Both the position numbers and the translations under genes were made by a program. From CAZUMH01 sp964621645 (GTDB lineage Bacteria; Zhuqueibacterota; QNDG01; JAGLOF01), in the NCBI GenBank assembly GCA_964621645.1, contig CAZUMH010000040.1:1-27139 (forward strand): DNA of 27,139 nucleotides. Direction: 5' to 3'. Below the pieces are notes generated by a model. The model was not told the DNA's origin. It ran no database searches and was given only the letters and a program-made list of their open reading frames with translations. This document shows, one piece after another, positions 1 through 7,436 of the stretch (the stretch's first letter is position 1; the number at the start of each line of letters is the position of its first letter).

Positions 1-1986
1 ATCCTCGTCCATTATCCGGATGCCCAGGTCTAGTGCCTTGCGGTACTTAGATCCGGGATTGACGCCTACCAGGACGAAATCGGTCCCGGCGCTGACACTG
101 GAGGAGACGGTTCCCCCTTCCGACTCGATGAGTTCCCGGGCTCCTTCCCGGGTGAAACGGTTCAGGCTGCCGGTGAGCACCGCGGTCTGGCCCGTGAAGA
201 TCCCCTTGCCGCGGATGCGCTGCTCTTCCATGCGCACGCCGGCCCGCCGAAGTTTTTCCAGCACGGCCAGGTTTTCCGGCTGTTTAAAGAAAGCCTGAAC
301 ACTTTCGGCAATGACCGGTCCGATGCCTTCGATGGCGGCCAGTTCCTCCTGCCCGGCCCGAGCCAGGAGATCAACCGACTGGAACTGATCCGCCAGCAGT
401 TTAGCAACGCCGCTGCCCACGTAACGGATCCCCAGGCCGAAAATGACCCGGTCCAGCGGCCGCTTCCTGCTTTCCTCGATGGAGTCGATAAGGTTGGCGG
501 CGCTTTTATCACCCATGCGCTCCAGGCCGGCCACATCATCCTTTTTCAGATCGTATATATCCCCCACATCCCGGAGCAGCTCGTTTTCGATGAGCTGATG
601 CACCAGTGTTTCGCCCAGGCCCTCGATGTCCAGGGCGCCCCGGGAAGCATAGTGCAGAATGCGGCGGTGTACCTGGGCCGGACAGGCCATGTTCTCGCAG
701 CGCACCGCCACTTCACCCTCCAGCCGCACCAGGGGGCTGCGGCAGACCGGGCAGTGCTCCGGCATGACAAACGGTTTGCTGGCCTTGGGCCGTTTTTCGG
801 TGATCACCGAGACGATCTTGGGGATGACGTCCCCTCCCTTCTCGATGAGCACCGTGTCGCCCACCCGGATGTCTTTGCGCTTGATCTCGTCCTCGTTATG
901 CAGGGTGGCCCGGCTGATGGTGGATCCGGCCAGAGGAACCGGTTCAAGCTCGGCCACCGGCGTTACCGTACCCATGCGTCCCACCTGAAGATGGATATCG
1001 CGCAGCAAGGTGGTGGCCTGCTTTGCCTTGAACTTGAAGGCGATGGCCCAGCGGGGACTCTTGGCGGTGCTGCCCAGGCGCTCCTGCTGGTCCAGTGAAT
1101 TGACTTTTATCACCACGCCGTCGATATCGTAGGGCAGCGTGTCCCGCCGCTCTTCCTGGAGAGTGCAGAAATCGAATACTTCCCATAATCCCGGCGCCAG
1201 TCTGATCTGGCGGCTCACCGGCGCTCCCAGCTCCCGCAGCAGATGGAGCACCTCGAATTGGCTCTTTACGCTGAAATCACTGAGGGGCCGGCCGCCGGTC
1301 TCGCGCAGGTAATAAGCCGTGAATTCCAGGGGCCGCAGGGCCACTTTGCGGGAATCGAGCAGCTTGAGGGAACCGGCCGCGGCGTTGCGGGGGTTGGCGA
1401 AGATCTTGTCCCCCTCCTTCTCCTGGTGCTGGTTGAGCTTGCGGAATCCCTCCCGGCTCATGAAGACCTCGCCGCGGATTTCCACGCTGCGGGGCAGGTT
1501 GCCGCCCTCCCGCAGACGAAGCGGGATCGATTTGATGGTGCGGAGATTTGCCGTGATATCGTCGCCGGTGACACCGTCGCCGCGGGTGGCGCCCCGCACC
1601 AGCCGCCCATCCTCATAGAGCAGAGTGACGGCAACACCGTCGAATTTCAGCTCGGTGACGTATTCGATTTTCTCATCCGGCAGAGCCCGGCGCAGCCGCT
1701 GGTCGAATTCTTCAATCTCCTCGCTGCTGTAGGTGTTGCTCAGGCTGAGCATGGGGGCTTCGTGGCTCACCGGAGGAAAGGATTCCGAGGGCTCGCCGCC
1801 AACCCGCTGGCTGGGAGAGTCCGGTGTGATCAGGGAGGGATTGGCCTCTTCCAGGCTGATCAGCTCCTGCATGAGCCGGTCAAACTCACCGTCGGAAATG
1901 GTGGGCTGATTCAGTACATAATACTCGTAGTTGTACTGCCGGATCTCCAGGCGTAGCTCTTCGATCCTCTTTTCCACTCCGCTCAT
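1..1986 (-). CDS. ligA: NAD-dependent DNA ligase LigA (3' end cut by window edge)
   Basis: This enzyme seals nicks in duplex DNA using NAD+ in replication and repair. The minus-strand frame is open from ATG at 1986 to base 1 (662 codons), so only the last few residues can be missing from a family of about 670. The adenylation motif TELKFDGVAV places the nucleophilic lysine at residue 114 (1645-1647), followed by RGATRGDG. After the OB region comes a four-cysteine zinc finger (CPVC, then CENMAC), then helix-hairpin-helix repeats (LERMG, IEGIG) and a C-terminal BRCT domain (TAVLTGSLNRFTREGA onward). A strong Shine-Dalgarno, GGGAGG, sits 5 nt before the ATG, which supports this start. The gene is divergent from fusA and has its own promoter in the shared spacer. 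Confidence 0.97.
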   Translation of the reverse strand, partial: MSGVEKRIEELRLEIRQYNYEYYVLNQPTISDGEFDRLMQELISLEEANPSLITPDSPSQRVGGEPSESFPPVSHEAPMLSLSNTYSSEEIEEFDQRLRRALPDEKIEYVTELKFDGVAVTLLYEDGRLVRGATRGDGVTGDDITANLRTIKSIPLRLREGGNLPRSVEIRGEVFMSREGFRKLNQHQEKEGDKIFANPRNAAAGSLKLLDSRKVALRPLEFTAYYLRETGGRPLSDFSVKSQFEVLHLLRELGAPVSRQIRLAPGLWEVFDFCTLQEERRDTLPYDIDGVVIKVNSLDQQERLGSTAKSPRWAIAFKFKAKQATTLLRDIHLQVGRMGTVTPVAELEPVPLAGSTISRATLHNEDEIKRKDIRVGDTVLIEKGGDVIPKIVSVITEKRPKASKPFVMPEHCPVCRSPLVRLEGEVAVRCENMACPAQVHRRILHYASRGALDIEGLGETLVHQLIENELLRDVGDIYDLKKDDVAGLERMGDKSAANLIDSIEESRKRPLDRVIFGLGIRYVGSGVAKLLADQFQSVDLLARAGQEELAAIEGIGPVIAESVQAFFKQPENLAVLEKLRRAGVRMEEQRIRGKGIFTGQTAVLTGSLNRFTREGARELIESEGGTVSSSVSAGTDFVLVGVNPGSKYRKALDLGIRIMDED

Positions 1987-2015
1987 GTCAGCCTCCCGGC
2001 CTGCCAATTGAAGGA

Positions 2016-2048
2016 GCAGCCGCGAAAAACCCGCTTTCCCCCGGCTGC
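2016..2048 (-). promoter_or_regulatory. Inverted repeat in the ligA leader
   Basis: GCAGCCG at 2016-2022 and CGGCTGC at 2042-2048 are perfect 7-bp inverted repeats around a 19-nt loop. The repeat lies between the predicted ligA transcription start (near 2052) and its ribosome-binding site. In ligA mRNA it would form a GC-rich leader hairpin. It has no U-run, so it is not an intrinsic terminator. Its function is unknown. Confidence 0.35.
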
Positions 2049-2058
2049 TGTCGAACTC

Positions 2059-2087
2059 AATGTACGGCAAAAATCAGAAAAAGTCAA
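2059..2087 (-). promoter_or_regulatory. Sigma-70-type promoter for ligA
   Basis: On the minus strand, TTGACT (2087-2082) is separated by exactly 17 nt from TACATT (2064-2059). The ligA start codon is about 65 nt beyond the predicted transcription start. The site is back to back with the fusA promoter. Confidence 0.6.
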
Positions 2088-2104
2088 TGTGACTGAGATT
2101 TCTC

Positions 2105-2133
2105 TTGATTTTCCAAAAAAGATAGTGTATATT
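2105..2133 (+). promoter_or_regulatory. Sigma-70-type promoter for fusA and the ATPase gene
   Basis: TTGATT (2105-2110), a 17-nt spacer, then TATATT (2128-2133). The predicted start near 2140 leaves a leader of about 75 nt before the fusA ATG. Its -35 lies only 18 nt from that of the divergent ligA promoter. Confidence 0.6.
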
Positions 2134-2215
2134 CATCGCCTTTTAACGGCAGCGGTGCGGGGCGGAGCAGGGAGTAATTCTATAAAAATGAGAAAGATGG
2201 ATAAAACAAGCGGTT

Positions 2216-4291
2216 ATGGAAAACAGTAACATAATGAGAAACATCGGAATCAGCGCTCATATCGATTCCGGTAAAACCACCCTTACCGAACGCATCCTCT
2301 TCTATACCAGGAAGATACACGCCATCCACGAGGTGCGCGGCAAGGACGGCACCGGGGCCAAGATGGATTCCATGGAACTGGAACGGGAACGGGGGATCAC
2401 CATATCCTCCGCGTCCACCAACGTTACCTGGAACAAGCACACGATCAACATCATTGACACTCCCGGGCACGTGGATTTTACCGTGGAGGTGGAGCGCTCC
2501 CTGCGGGTGCTGGACGGCGCCATTCTGGTGCTCTGCGCCATCGGCGGGGTGCAGTCCCAATCCATCACGGTGGACCGGCAGATGAAGCGCTACAAGGTCC
2601 CCCGTATCGCCTTCATCAACAAGCTCGATCGCATGGGAGCGGATCCGGAGAAGGTGGCGAATCAGCTGCGGGACAAGCTGGGCCACAATGCCGTGCTCAT
2701 GCAGCTGCCCATCGGCCTCGAGGCCGACTTTACCGGAGTGATCGATCTGGTCACCATGAAGGCCCTTTATTTCGACGGCCCCAACGGCGAAACGGTGCGG
2801 CGGGAAGAGATCCCGGAAGCGTTCCTGAAGCGGGCTCTGGAGAAACGGGACGAGATGTTGGACAAGCTTACCATGTTTTCGGACCGGCTCATGGAAGCCT
2901 ATCTGGAAAACAAGGTGAGCGAGGAGCTCACCTACGAGGCGGCCCGGAAGGGAACCCTGGCGCTGGAGCTCACGCCGGTATTCATGGGATCGGCATTCAA
3001 GAACAAAGGGGTGCAGCCCCTGCTGGACGCCGTGGTTCACTATCTGCCCTGTCCCACGGATGTGACCAGTTTCGCGCTGGATCTGGCACGTGATGAGGCG
3101 GAAGTGGTGCTCAAAGCAGATACGGACCTGCCGCTGGTCATGCTGGCCTTCAAGCTGGATGATACCCGCTACGGACAGCTCACCTATGTGCGCGTGTATC
3201 AGGGAACACTAAAGAAGGGAATGGAGATCGTCAATGTGCGTTCCGGCCGCAAGGACCGGGTGGGACGTCTCATCCGAATGCACGCGGACGAGATGGAGGA
3301 CATCGCGACTGCCGGGCCCGGCGATATCGTGGCCCTCTTCGGCATCGATTGCGCCTCGGGCGATACCTTCTCGGACGGTAGCGTGACCTACTCCATGGCT
3401 TCCATGTTCGTGCCGGCGCCGGTGATTTCGCTCTCCGTCACGGCCGAGGATAATAAATCCTCCGAGAACCTGGCAAAGGCCATCAACCGCTTCTGCAAGG
3501 AGGATCCCACTTTTCATTCCATGGTCGATCCGGAAACCAACGAAACCATCATCAAGGGCATGGGCGAGCTGCACCTGGATGTCTATATCGAACGGATGCG
3601 CCGGGAATACAAGGTCCAACTGACAACGGGCCAGCCCCAGGTCGCCTACCGAGAGAGCATTTCCAATGCCAGCGAGTTCGACTATATCCATAAGAAGCAG
3701 ACCGGTGGCGCCGGGCAGTACGGCAGGGTCGCCGGTATCATCGAACCGCTGAGTGAGGGCGAATTCGAATTCGATAATCAGATCAAGGGCGGCGCCATTC
3801 CCACGGAATATATCCCTGCCTGCCGCAAAGGATTCGAATCCTGTCTGCAGAAGGGCGAACTGATCGGGTTCCCCGTGGTCGGCCTCAAAATCACCCTGCT
3901 GGACGGAAACGCCCACTCGGTGGATTCATCCGAGATGGCCTTCCAACAGGCGGCTGTCGGCGCTTTTCGCCATGTCTACCGCCGCTGCAATCCGGTCATT
4001 CTGGAGCCGATCATGCGGGTGTCGGTGGAGTGCCCGGGCGAGTTTCAGGGAACGGTGCTGGGCACCCTGAACCAGCGGAGAGGCACCATCATCAGCGCGG
4101 TGGAAGAGAGCAAATTCGCGGTCATCGAGGCGGAAGTCCCCCTAAAGGAGATGTTCGGCTATTCCACGGTGCTGCGTTCCGCCACCCAGGGCAAGGCGGA
4201 ATTCACCATGGAATTTGCCCGCTACGCCCGGGTGCCGAAGTCCATCGCGGATGAATTGATCGAAGAGTATGCTACAAAAAGCAAGCAGTGA
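2216..4291 (+). CDS. fusA: Elongation factor G, spd/mitochondrial EF-G1-like
   Basis: This is the ribosomal translocase GTPase, 691 residues, a normal full length. GTPase motifs: G1 AHIDSGKTT (14-22), G2 region RGITISSA (59-66), G3 DTPGH (81-85), G4 NKLD (135-138). Domains II to V follow, with the EF-G C-terminal GYSTVLRSATQGKAEF motif near the end. The insertion IHEVRGKDGTGAKMDSMELE after G1, and the Ser in HIDSGKTT, resemble the spirochaete/planctomycete/delta-proteobacterial EF-G1 group and mitochondrial EF-G1 more than classical bacterial FusA. No strS/strG genes (rpsL, rpsG) adjoin it. The chosen ATG (2216) has a weak ribosome-binding site, and an in-frame ATG at 2234 also precedes the conserved region. 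The stop is TGA, which shows UGA is a real stop in this genome. Confidence 0.95.
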   Translation: MENSNIMRNIGISAHIDSGKTTLTERILFYTRKIHAIHEVRGKDGTGAKMDSMELERERGITISSASTNVTWNKHTINIIDTPGHVDFTVEVERSLRVLDGAILVLCAIGGVQSQSITVDRQMKRYKVPRIAFINKLDRMGADPEKVANQLRDKLGHNAVLMQLPIGLEADFTGVIDLVTMKALYFDGPNGETVRREEIPEAFLKRALEKRDEMLDKLTMFSDRLMEAYLENKVSEELTYEAARKGTLALELTPVFMGSAFKNKGVQPLLDAVVHYLPCPTDVTSFALDLARDEAEVVLKADTDLPLVMLAFKLDDTRYGQLTYVRVYQGTLKKGMEIVNVRSGRKDRVGRLIRMHADEMEDIATAGPGDIVALFGIDCASGDTFSDGSVTYSMASMFVPAPVISLSVTAEDNKSSENLAKAINRFCKEDPTFHSMVDPETNETIIKGMGELHLDVYIERMRREYKVQLTTGQPQVAYRESISNASEFDYIHKKQTGGAGQYGRVAGIIEPLSEGEFEFDNQIKGGAIPTEYIPACRKGFESCLQKGELIGFPVVGLKITLLDGNAHSVDSSEMAFQQAAVGAFRHVYRRCNPVILEPIMRVSVECPGEFQGTVLGTLNQRRGTIISAVEESKFAVIEAEVPLKEMFGYSTVLRSATQGKAEFTMEFARYARVPKSIADELIEEYATKSKQ

Positions 4292-4299
4292 GGATGATC

Positions 4300-5004
4300 A
4301 TGCTCAGAAAAGAATTGATAAAGCGCAGCCCAATCCGGATTCTTGAGAAGACCACCCACGGCGGTCTGGGGGCAGGAAACCTCGGAGTCTTTGCGGCCCG
4401 CAAGGGGGTGGGCAAGACTGCCTGTATGGTGCATCTGGCCACTGACTGCATGCTCAATGACAAGCGGGTGATCCATATCTCTTTCGCGGAAGAGCCCAGC
4501 CACATCAAACGCTGGTACAAACAGGTCTTCGACGAGGTGGCCCGCAGCTACCAGCTGGAAAATCCTCTCGATAACTTCGATCAGATGATCAGGAACAGAC
4601 TCATTCTCCATTTTCGCCAGGCGGAACTGGAGCAGGTGAAATTCAATATAGAACAGTTTGTCACCACTACTGATTTCCGGCCTCATCTTTTCATCGTGGA
4701 CGGCTTTTCATTTTATAAGGCCAAAGAAGAGGACTTTGTTTTCTGGAAGGAATTCGCAGCCGCCTATGACGCGGAGATCTGGTTTTCAGCCACACTGCAC
4801 CGCCACGCCCTCGATCTGGACGAGAAGGGCATCCCCGCGCCGGTGCATCATTTTGCCGCCTATTTGTCCTTGATCATCATGCTGAATCCCACGGCGAACT
4901 ACGTCGATCTGCAGCTGTTGAAGGATCATGATAACCAGGATGTGGGCAAATTAATGCTTAAATTGGATCCCAAGACCCTGCTCATTGCCAATCACCGGGT
5001 GTAG
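4300..5004 (+). CDS. RecA-fold (KaiC/RadA/DnaB-like) P-loop ATPase of unknown role
   Basis: About 234 residues. A Walker A motif, ARKGVGKTA (residues 33-41), follows a KaiC/DnaB-like lead-in (GGLGAGNLGVFAA). The second strand reads VIHISFAEEP (57-66), with acidic residues where RadA and KaiC carry the catalytic glutamate. Walker B is LFIVDGF (130-136, Asp134). There is no zinc finger, Lon domain or second ATPase domain, so it is a lone RecA-type core. I chose the ATG at 4300 because GTGAGG at 4288-4293 gives a 6-nt spaced Shine-Dalgarno. GTG 4288 and ATG 4294 are in-frame alternatives. Its ribosome-binding site overlaps the fusA stop codon, so the two genes are co-transcribed and probably translationally coupled. 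A link to translation is only inferred from position. Confidence 0.8.
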   Translation: MLRKELIKRSPIRILEKTTHGGLGAGNLGVFAARKGVGKTACMVHLATDCMLNDKRVIHISFAEEPSHIKRWYKQVFDEVARSYQLENPLDNFDQMIRNRLILHFRQAELEQVKFNIEQFVTTTDFRPHLFIVDGFSFYKAKEEDFVFWKEFAAAYDAEIWFSATLHRHALDLDEKGIPAPVHHFAAYLSLIIMLNPTANYVDLQLLKDHDNQDVGKLMLKLDPKTLLIANHRV

Positions 5005-5036
5005 GATAAAATATATTATACGGATAGATGATAAAG

Positions 5037-5071
5037 AAGGCCGCTCTTGATGGAGCGGCCTTTGTCATTTT
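5037..5071 (+). terminator. Intrinsic terminator after the ATPase gene
   Basis: AAGGCCGCTC (5037-5046) pairs perfectly over 10 bp with GAGCGGCCTT (5053-5062) around a 6-nt loop and is followed by a T-rich stretch. It lies 32 nt after the ATPase stop. On the opposite strand the same hairpin is followed by CTTTATC, so it may also stop transcripts of the converging LamG/propeller gene. Confidence 0.8.
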
Positions 5072-5166
5072 GTAGGATGGGGCCTGTGGCCCATTTACTT
5101 CCTGTATTACACGACCCCAAGGGTTGTTCCACACGAAAATATTTTATTATTGATTCTCGTATAGTC
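5068..5166 (+). repeat. Palindromic intergenic repeat, copy A (right end missing)
   Basis: About 98 bases match 8132-8228 in the same orientation with roughly 90% identity by eye. Shared blocks include TGTAGGATGG, CCTGTGGCCCAT, TGTATTACACGACCCCAA, CCACACGAAAAT and TATTGATTCTCGTATAGT. It contains two nested inverted repeats: one around CCTGTGG with an extra G on its left arm, and CACGACCC-CAA-GGGTTGTT, decayed relative to copy B. The match stops near 5166, just before the stop codon of the converging gene, and the right inverted repeat seen in copy B is absent. Confidence 0.85.
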
Positions 5167-5177
5167 ATCCGTCGGTG

Positions 5178-7436
5178 TTACCATGTCGGATTAAATACGT
5201 ATATTTTATTCCCGCCCGAGACAGCGTACAATTTGGAGCCGTCCCTGGTCATAAACATCATTTTATCCCCATAGGAGTAGCCCACATCAAGTGAAAGGTG
5301 GGGATTTTTACTATCCTGCGGGTTGGCAAGAAGGCACGACTTAATTACCTTTCCGGTGGTATCAGTAAAAAATATTCTGTTATGCATCAGAAGGATGCAT
5401 TTCCCCTCATTCGTCGAGCGCACCGCGCTGAAACAGCTGTTTAATCTATACCCGTTACCCAATCCCATCATCGGTGTTATTTTCATATCCCGGAAAAAGT
5501 CAAATTCGTAATCGAAGAGCAGCTTTCCGGCGCTGGAAACCTTGCGGAAACGCGGCAGAAATCGGTGGGCCAGATAGACATTTCCCTGACCGTCGAAATC
5601 ATAGGAAACGTCATTCAGGGTGCAGAGGGTAAAATGATCAAACCTGCCTTCCAGGGTGCCGCCGTCGGTGAGCTCATTCCCCAGGCTGCCCAGGGATTTA
5701 ATATCCAGCGATCCCTTTTTCGCGGTGATATCGAAGAGCGTGATTACCTTGTCGTCCGTCCGGTAATCCCGCAGTGCTTCTCCCTTGATGTCCTTTTGGT
5801 AATCATAGACTTTCGTCATAAATCTGGCGGCGGCCCAATGATCCCGGGAATAGGGAATCGGATCGTAGAAAGGCTGCTTGCTTTCACCGCGACCGAGCAG
5901 GGTAAAGGTTCCTTCCGGAAGGGAGAGTGTCCAATACATGATGGTATCCACCCTGCTGGAGACGCCCATGAGATTGCCCCGCTCATTAAAGCGCATCGCT
6001 CTCAGACAGGAGAGGCACTGCCGCATCTCGCTGCTGGGTCCGTAGCTCTGCAGGAACAGGCCGTTTTCATCGAAACTGCTGATCTGAAAAGTCTGCCGGC
6101 TGGCGACGAAGATGTTTCCTTGACTGTTCACAGCGATACCGTAGATCCCCATGAGCACGTAATTCGGATCAAGCTCTTCTTCGGGAGTATCCATGATGGA
6201 CTGGCCGATAACAACATCAGGATAGAGGGTGTCCCTGGGAGCAATCCAGGGATCGGGATCGACAATCTTCAGCAGAGGATTCTTGGCAAGGATCCGTCGT
6301 TTCCGGGCGATGGCGCTTTCGGGGAACTCAGCGGCGATGCGGTCCTCCAGCTGTATTATCTGCTTCTCCCGCCCCAGCAGGCGACAGCCCTGCAGGGCCA
6401 CAGTTAGATTGTATTCGCTGGCCGGGCACTGCTGCAGTACAAAGTCGATTTCCTTTTCGATGAGGGGACGGTATTCCTCCTCCTTTTTCAGCCGTTTCAA
6501 CGATTTCCAGCGTTCCAGAAATAAGGCAGGATTGAGCCGATCCCTGGAGAGCAGAAGATCAAGGTAGGTGAGAGGATCGACGTAATCGTTCAATCCAAAT
6601 AAAGGATAGTTAATCAAATCGTACGTTTGACGTTCCAGAAAGGGAGCAATCTTTTCATCGGATGCCTTATTGAAAGCCTGCCGGAAAAGATCCGGTACAT
6701 CGACCGGTTCGGCGAGCACGATGAATTCATCCAGGTAACCGCGGTATGAAAGAATTCTATCCAGCAATTGTTCGGGCAACCCGTGCCGATCGACACCGCC
6801 CAGATAAAATCCCATTTGCTCAAAATTAGGATCGGGGAGGAAAGGATTGTTGCGATAACTGAGGGGGACATTCTTTTCATCAAGAAGCAATAGAGAGGTC
6901 TGCCCGGATTTATGCGTCAGAATGAAGTGATACCAGACCGCAGGATCAAATTCGAGATCGTCGGTTCCGGTGGCGCCACCGGTAAAGCTTATCTCGCCGG
7001 TTCGATGAGTGAAACGAGCGTCCAGACCGTCTTCTTCGAAAGCGAGGGAGAGCGCTGAACTCCAGCGCACTGAATCCGTCTCAAACCGGAGGATGTGGAG
7101 CATCTGATATTTTTTTATGTCAAGGGGCCGTTCCAATTTGAACCAGAAAGAGATGGTGAACTGTTTCGACAGGCGCAGTTCGGTCCGGTCGGGAAATTTA
7201 AGAAAGTTGTTTTCGCCGTCGAAAAAGGCGGCTTCTCCCCGTATCCCGGGGCCGTAATTGAATGTTCCTCCGGCCCGGTTTTCGATCCGTAGCGGGCCCT
7301 GGTCCAGGGTACTGCCATCGAAGGGGAGGTAGAGTATTGTATCCGGCGGAGCAGATTGTGCGGCCGCCGTAACTGCTATGACGGCTTGGGTCAAAAGAAG
7401 AATGGCGATCAGAAGTGCTTTCCTTTTCACTAACAT
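5178..7436 (-). CDS. Secreted LamG-domain plus six-bladed beta-propeller protein
   Basis: 752 residues. An N-terminal signal peptide (about 1-27, ending TAAAQS) is followed by a concanavalin A-like/LamG domain (about 31-245, with the FDGSTLDQG start, a GEAAFFDG segment, FTISFWFKLE and GYLDEFIV). A helical linker follows (about 250-380). The C-terminal half (about 395-752) looks like an NHL/six-bladed beta-propeller, with GIAVNSQGNIFVAS and YDFDGQGNVYLAHR as typical blade signatures. It probably binds carbohydrate or protein ligands outside the inner membrane; the ligand is unknown. Its ATG overlaps the stop of the upstream selenoprotein candidate by one base (TAATG), so expression is coupled. 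It has no type IX sorting domain and no lipobox. Confidence 0.85.
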   Translation of the reverse strand: MLVKRKALLIAILLLTQAVIAVTAAAQSAPPDTILYLPFDGSTLDQGPLRIENRAGGTFNYGPGIRGEAAFFDGENNFLKFPDRTELRLSKQFTISFWFKLERPLDIKKYQMLHILRFETDSVRWSSALSLAFEEDGLDARFTHRTGEISFTGGATGTDDLEFDPAVWYHFILTHKSGQTSLLLLDEKNVPLSYRNNPFLPDPNFEQMGFYLGGVDRHGLPEQLLDRILSYRGYLDEFIVLAEPVDVPDLFRQAFNKASDEKIAPFLERQTYDLINYPLFGLNDYVDPLTYLDLLLSRDRLNPALFLERWKSLKRLKKEEEYRPLIEKEIDFVLQQCPASEYNLTVALQGCRLLGREKQIIQLEDRIAAEFPESAIARKRRILAKNPLLKIVDPDPWIAPRDTLYPDVVIGQSIMDTPEEELDPNYVLMGIYGIAVNSQGNIFVASRQTFQISSFDENGLFLQSYGPSSEMRQCLSCLRAMRFNERGNLMGVSSRVDTIMYWTLSLPEGTFTLLGRGESKQPFYDPIPYSRDHWAAARFMTKVYDYQKDIKGEALRDYRTDDKVITLFDITAKKGSLDIKSLGSLGNELTDGGTLEGRFDHFTLCTLNDVSYDFDGQGNVYLAHRFLPRFRKVSSAGKLLFDYEFDFFRDMKITPMMGLGNGYRLNSCFSAVRSTNEGKCILLMHNRIFFTDTTGKVIKSCLLANPQDSKNPHLSLDVGYSYGDKMMFMTRDGSKLYAVSGGNKIYVFNPTW

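Noticed and set aside
1243..1956. 237-codon plus-strand frame within ligA
   Set aside because: It is the reverse complement, in register, of the DNA ligase adenylation domain, which is clearly the real product.
2180..3040. 286-codon minus-strand frame opposite fusA
   Set aside because: Shadow of the EF-G gene; no domain, and it would read through the conserved GTPase region backwards.
5047..5274. 75-codon frame over the terminator and repeat copy A
   Set aside because: It begins in a terminator stem, crosses the repeat and ends inside the converging LamG gene; no protein signal.
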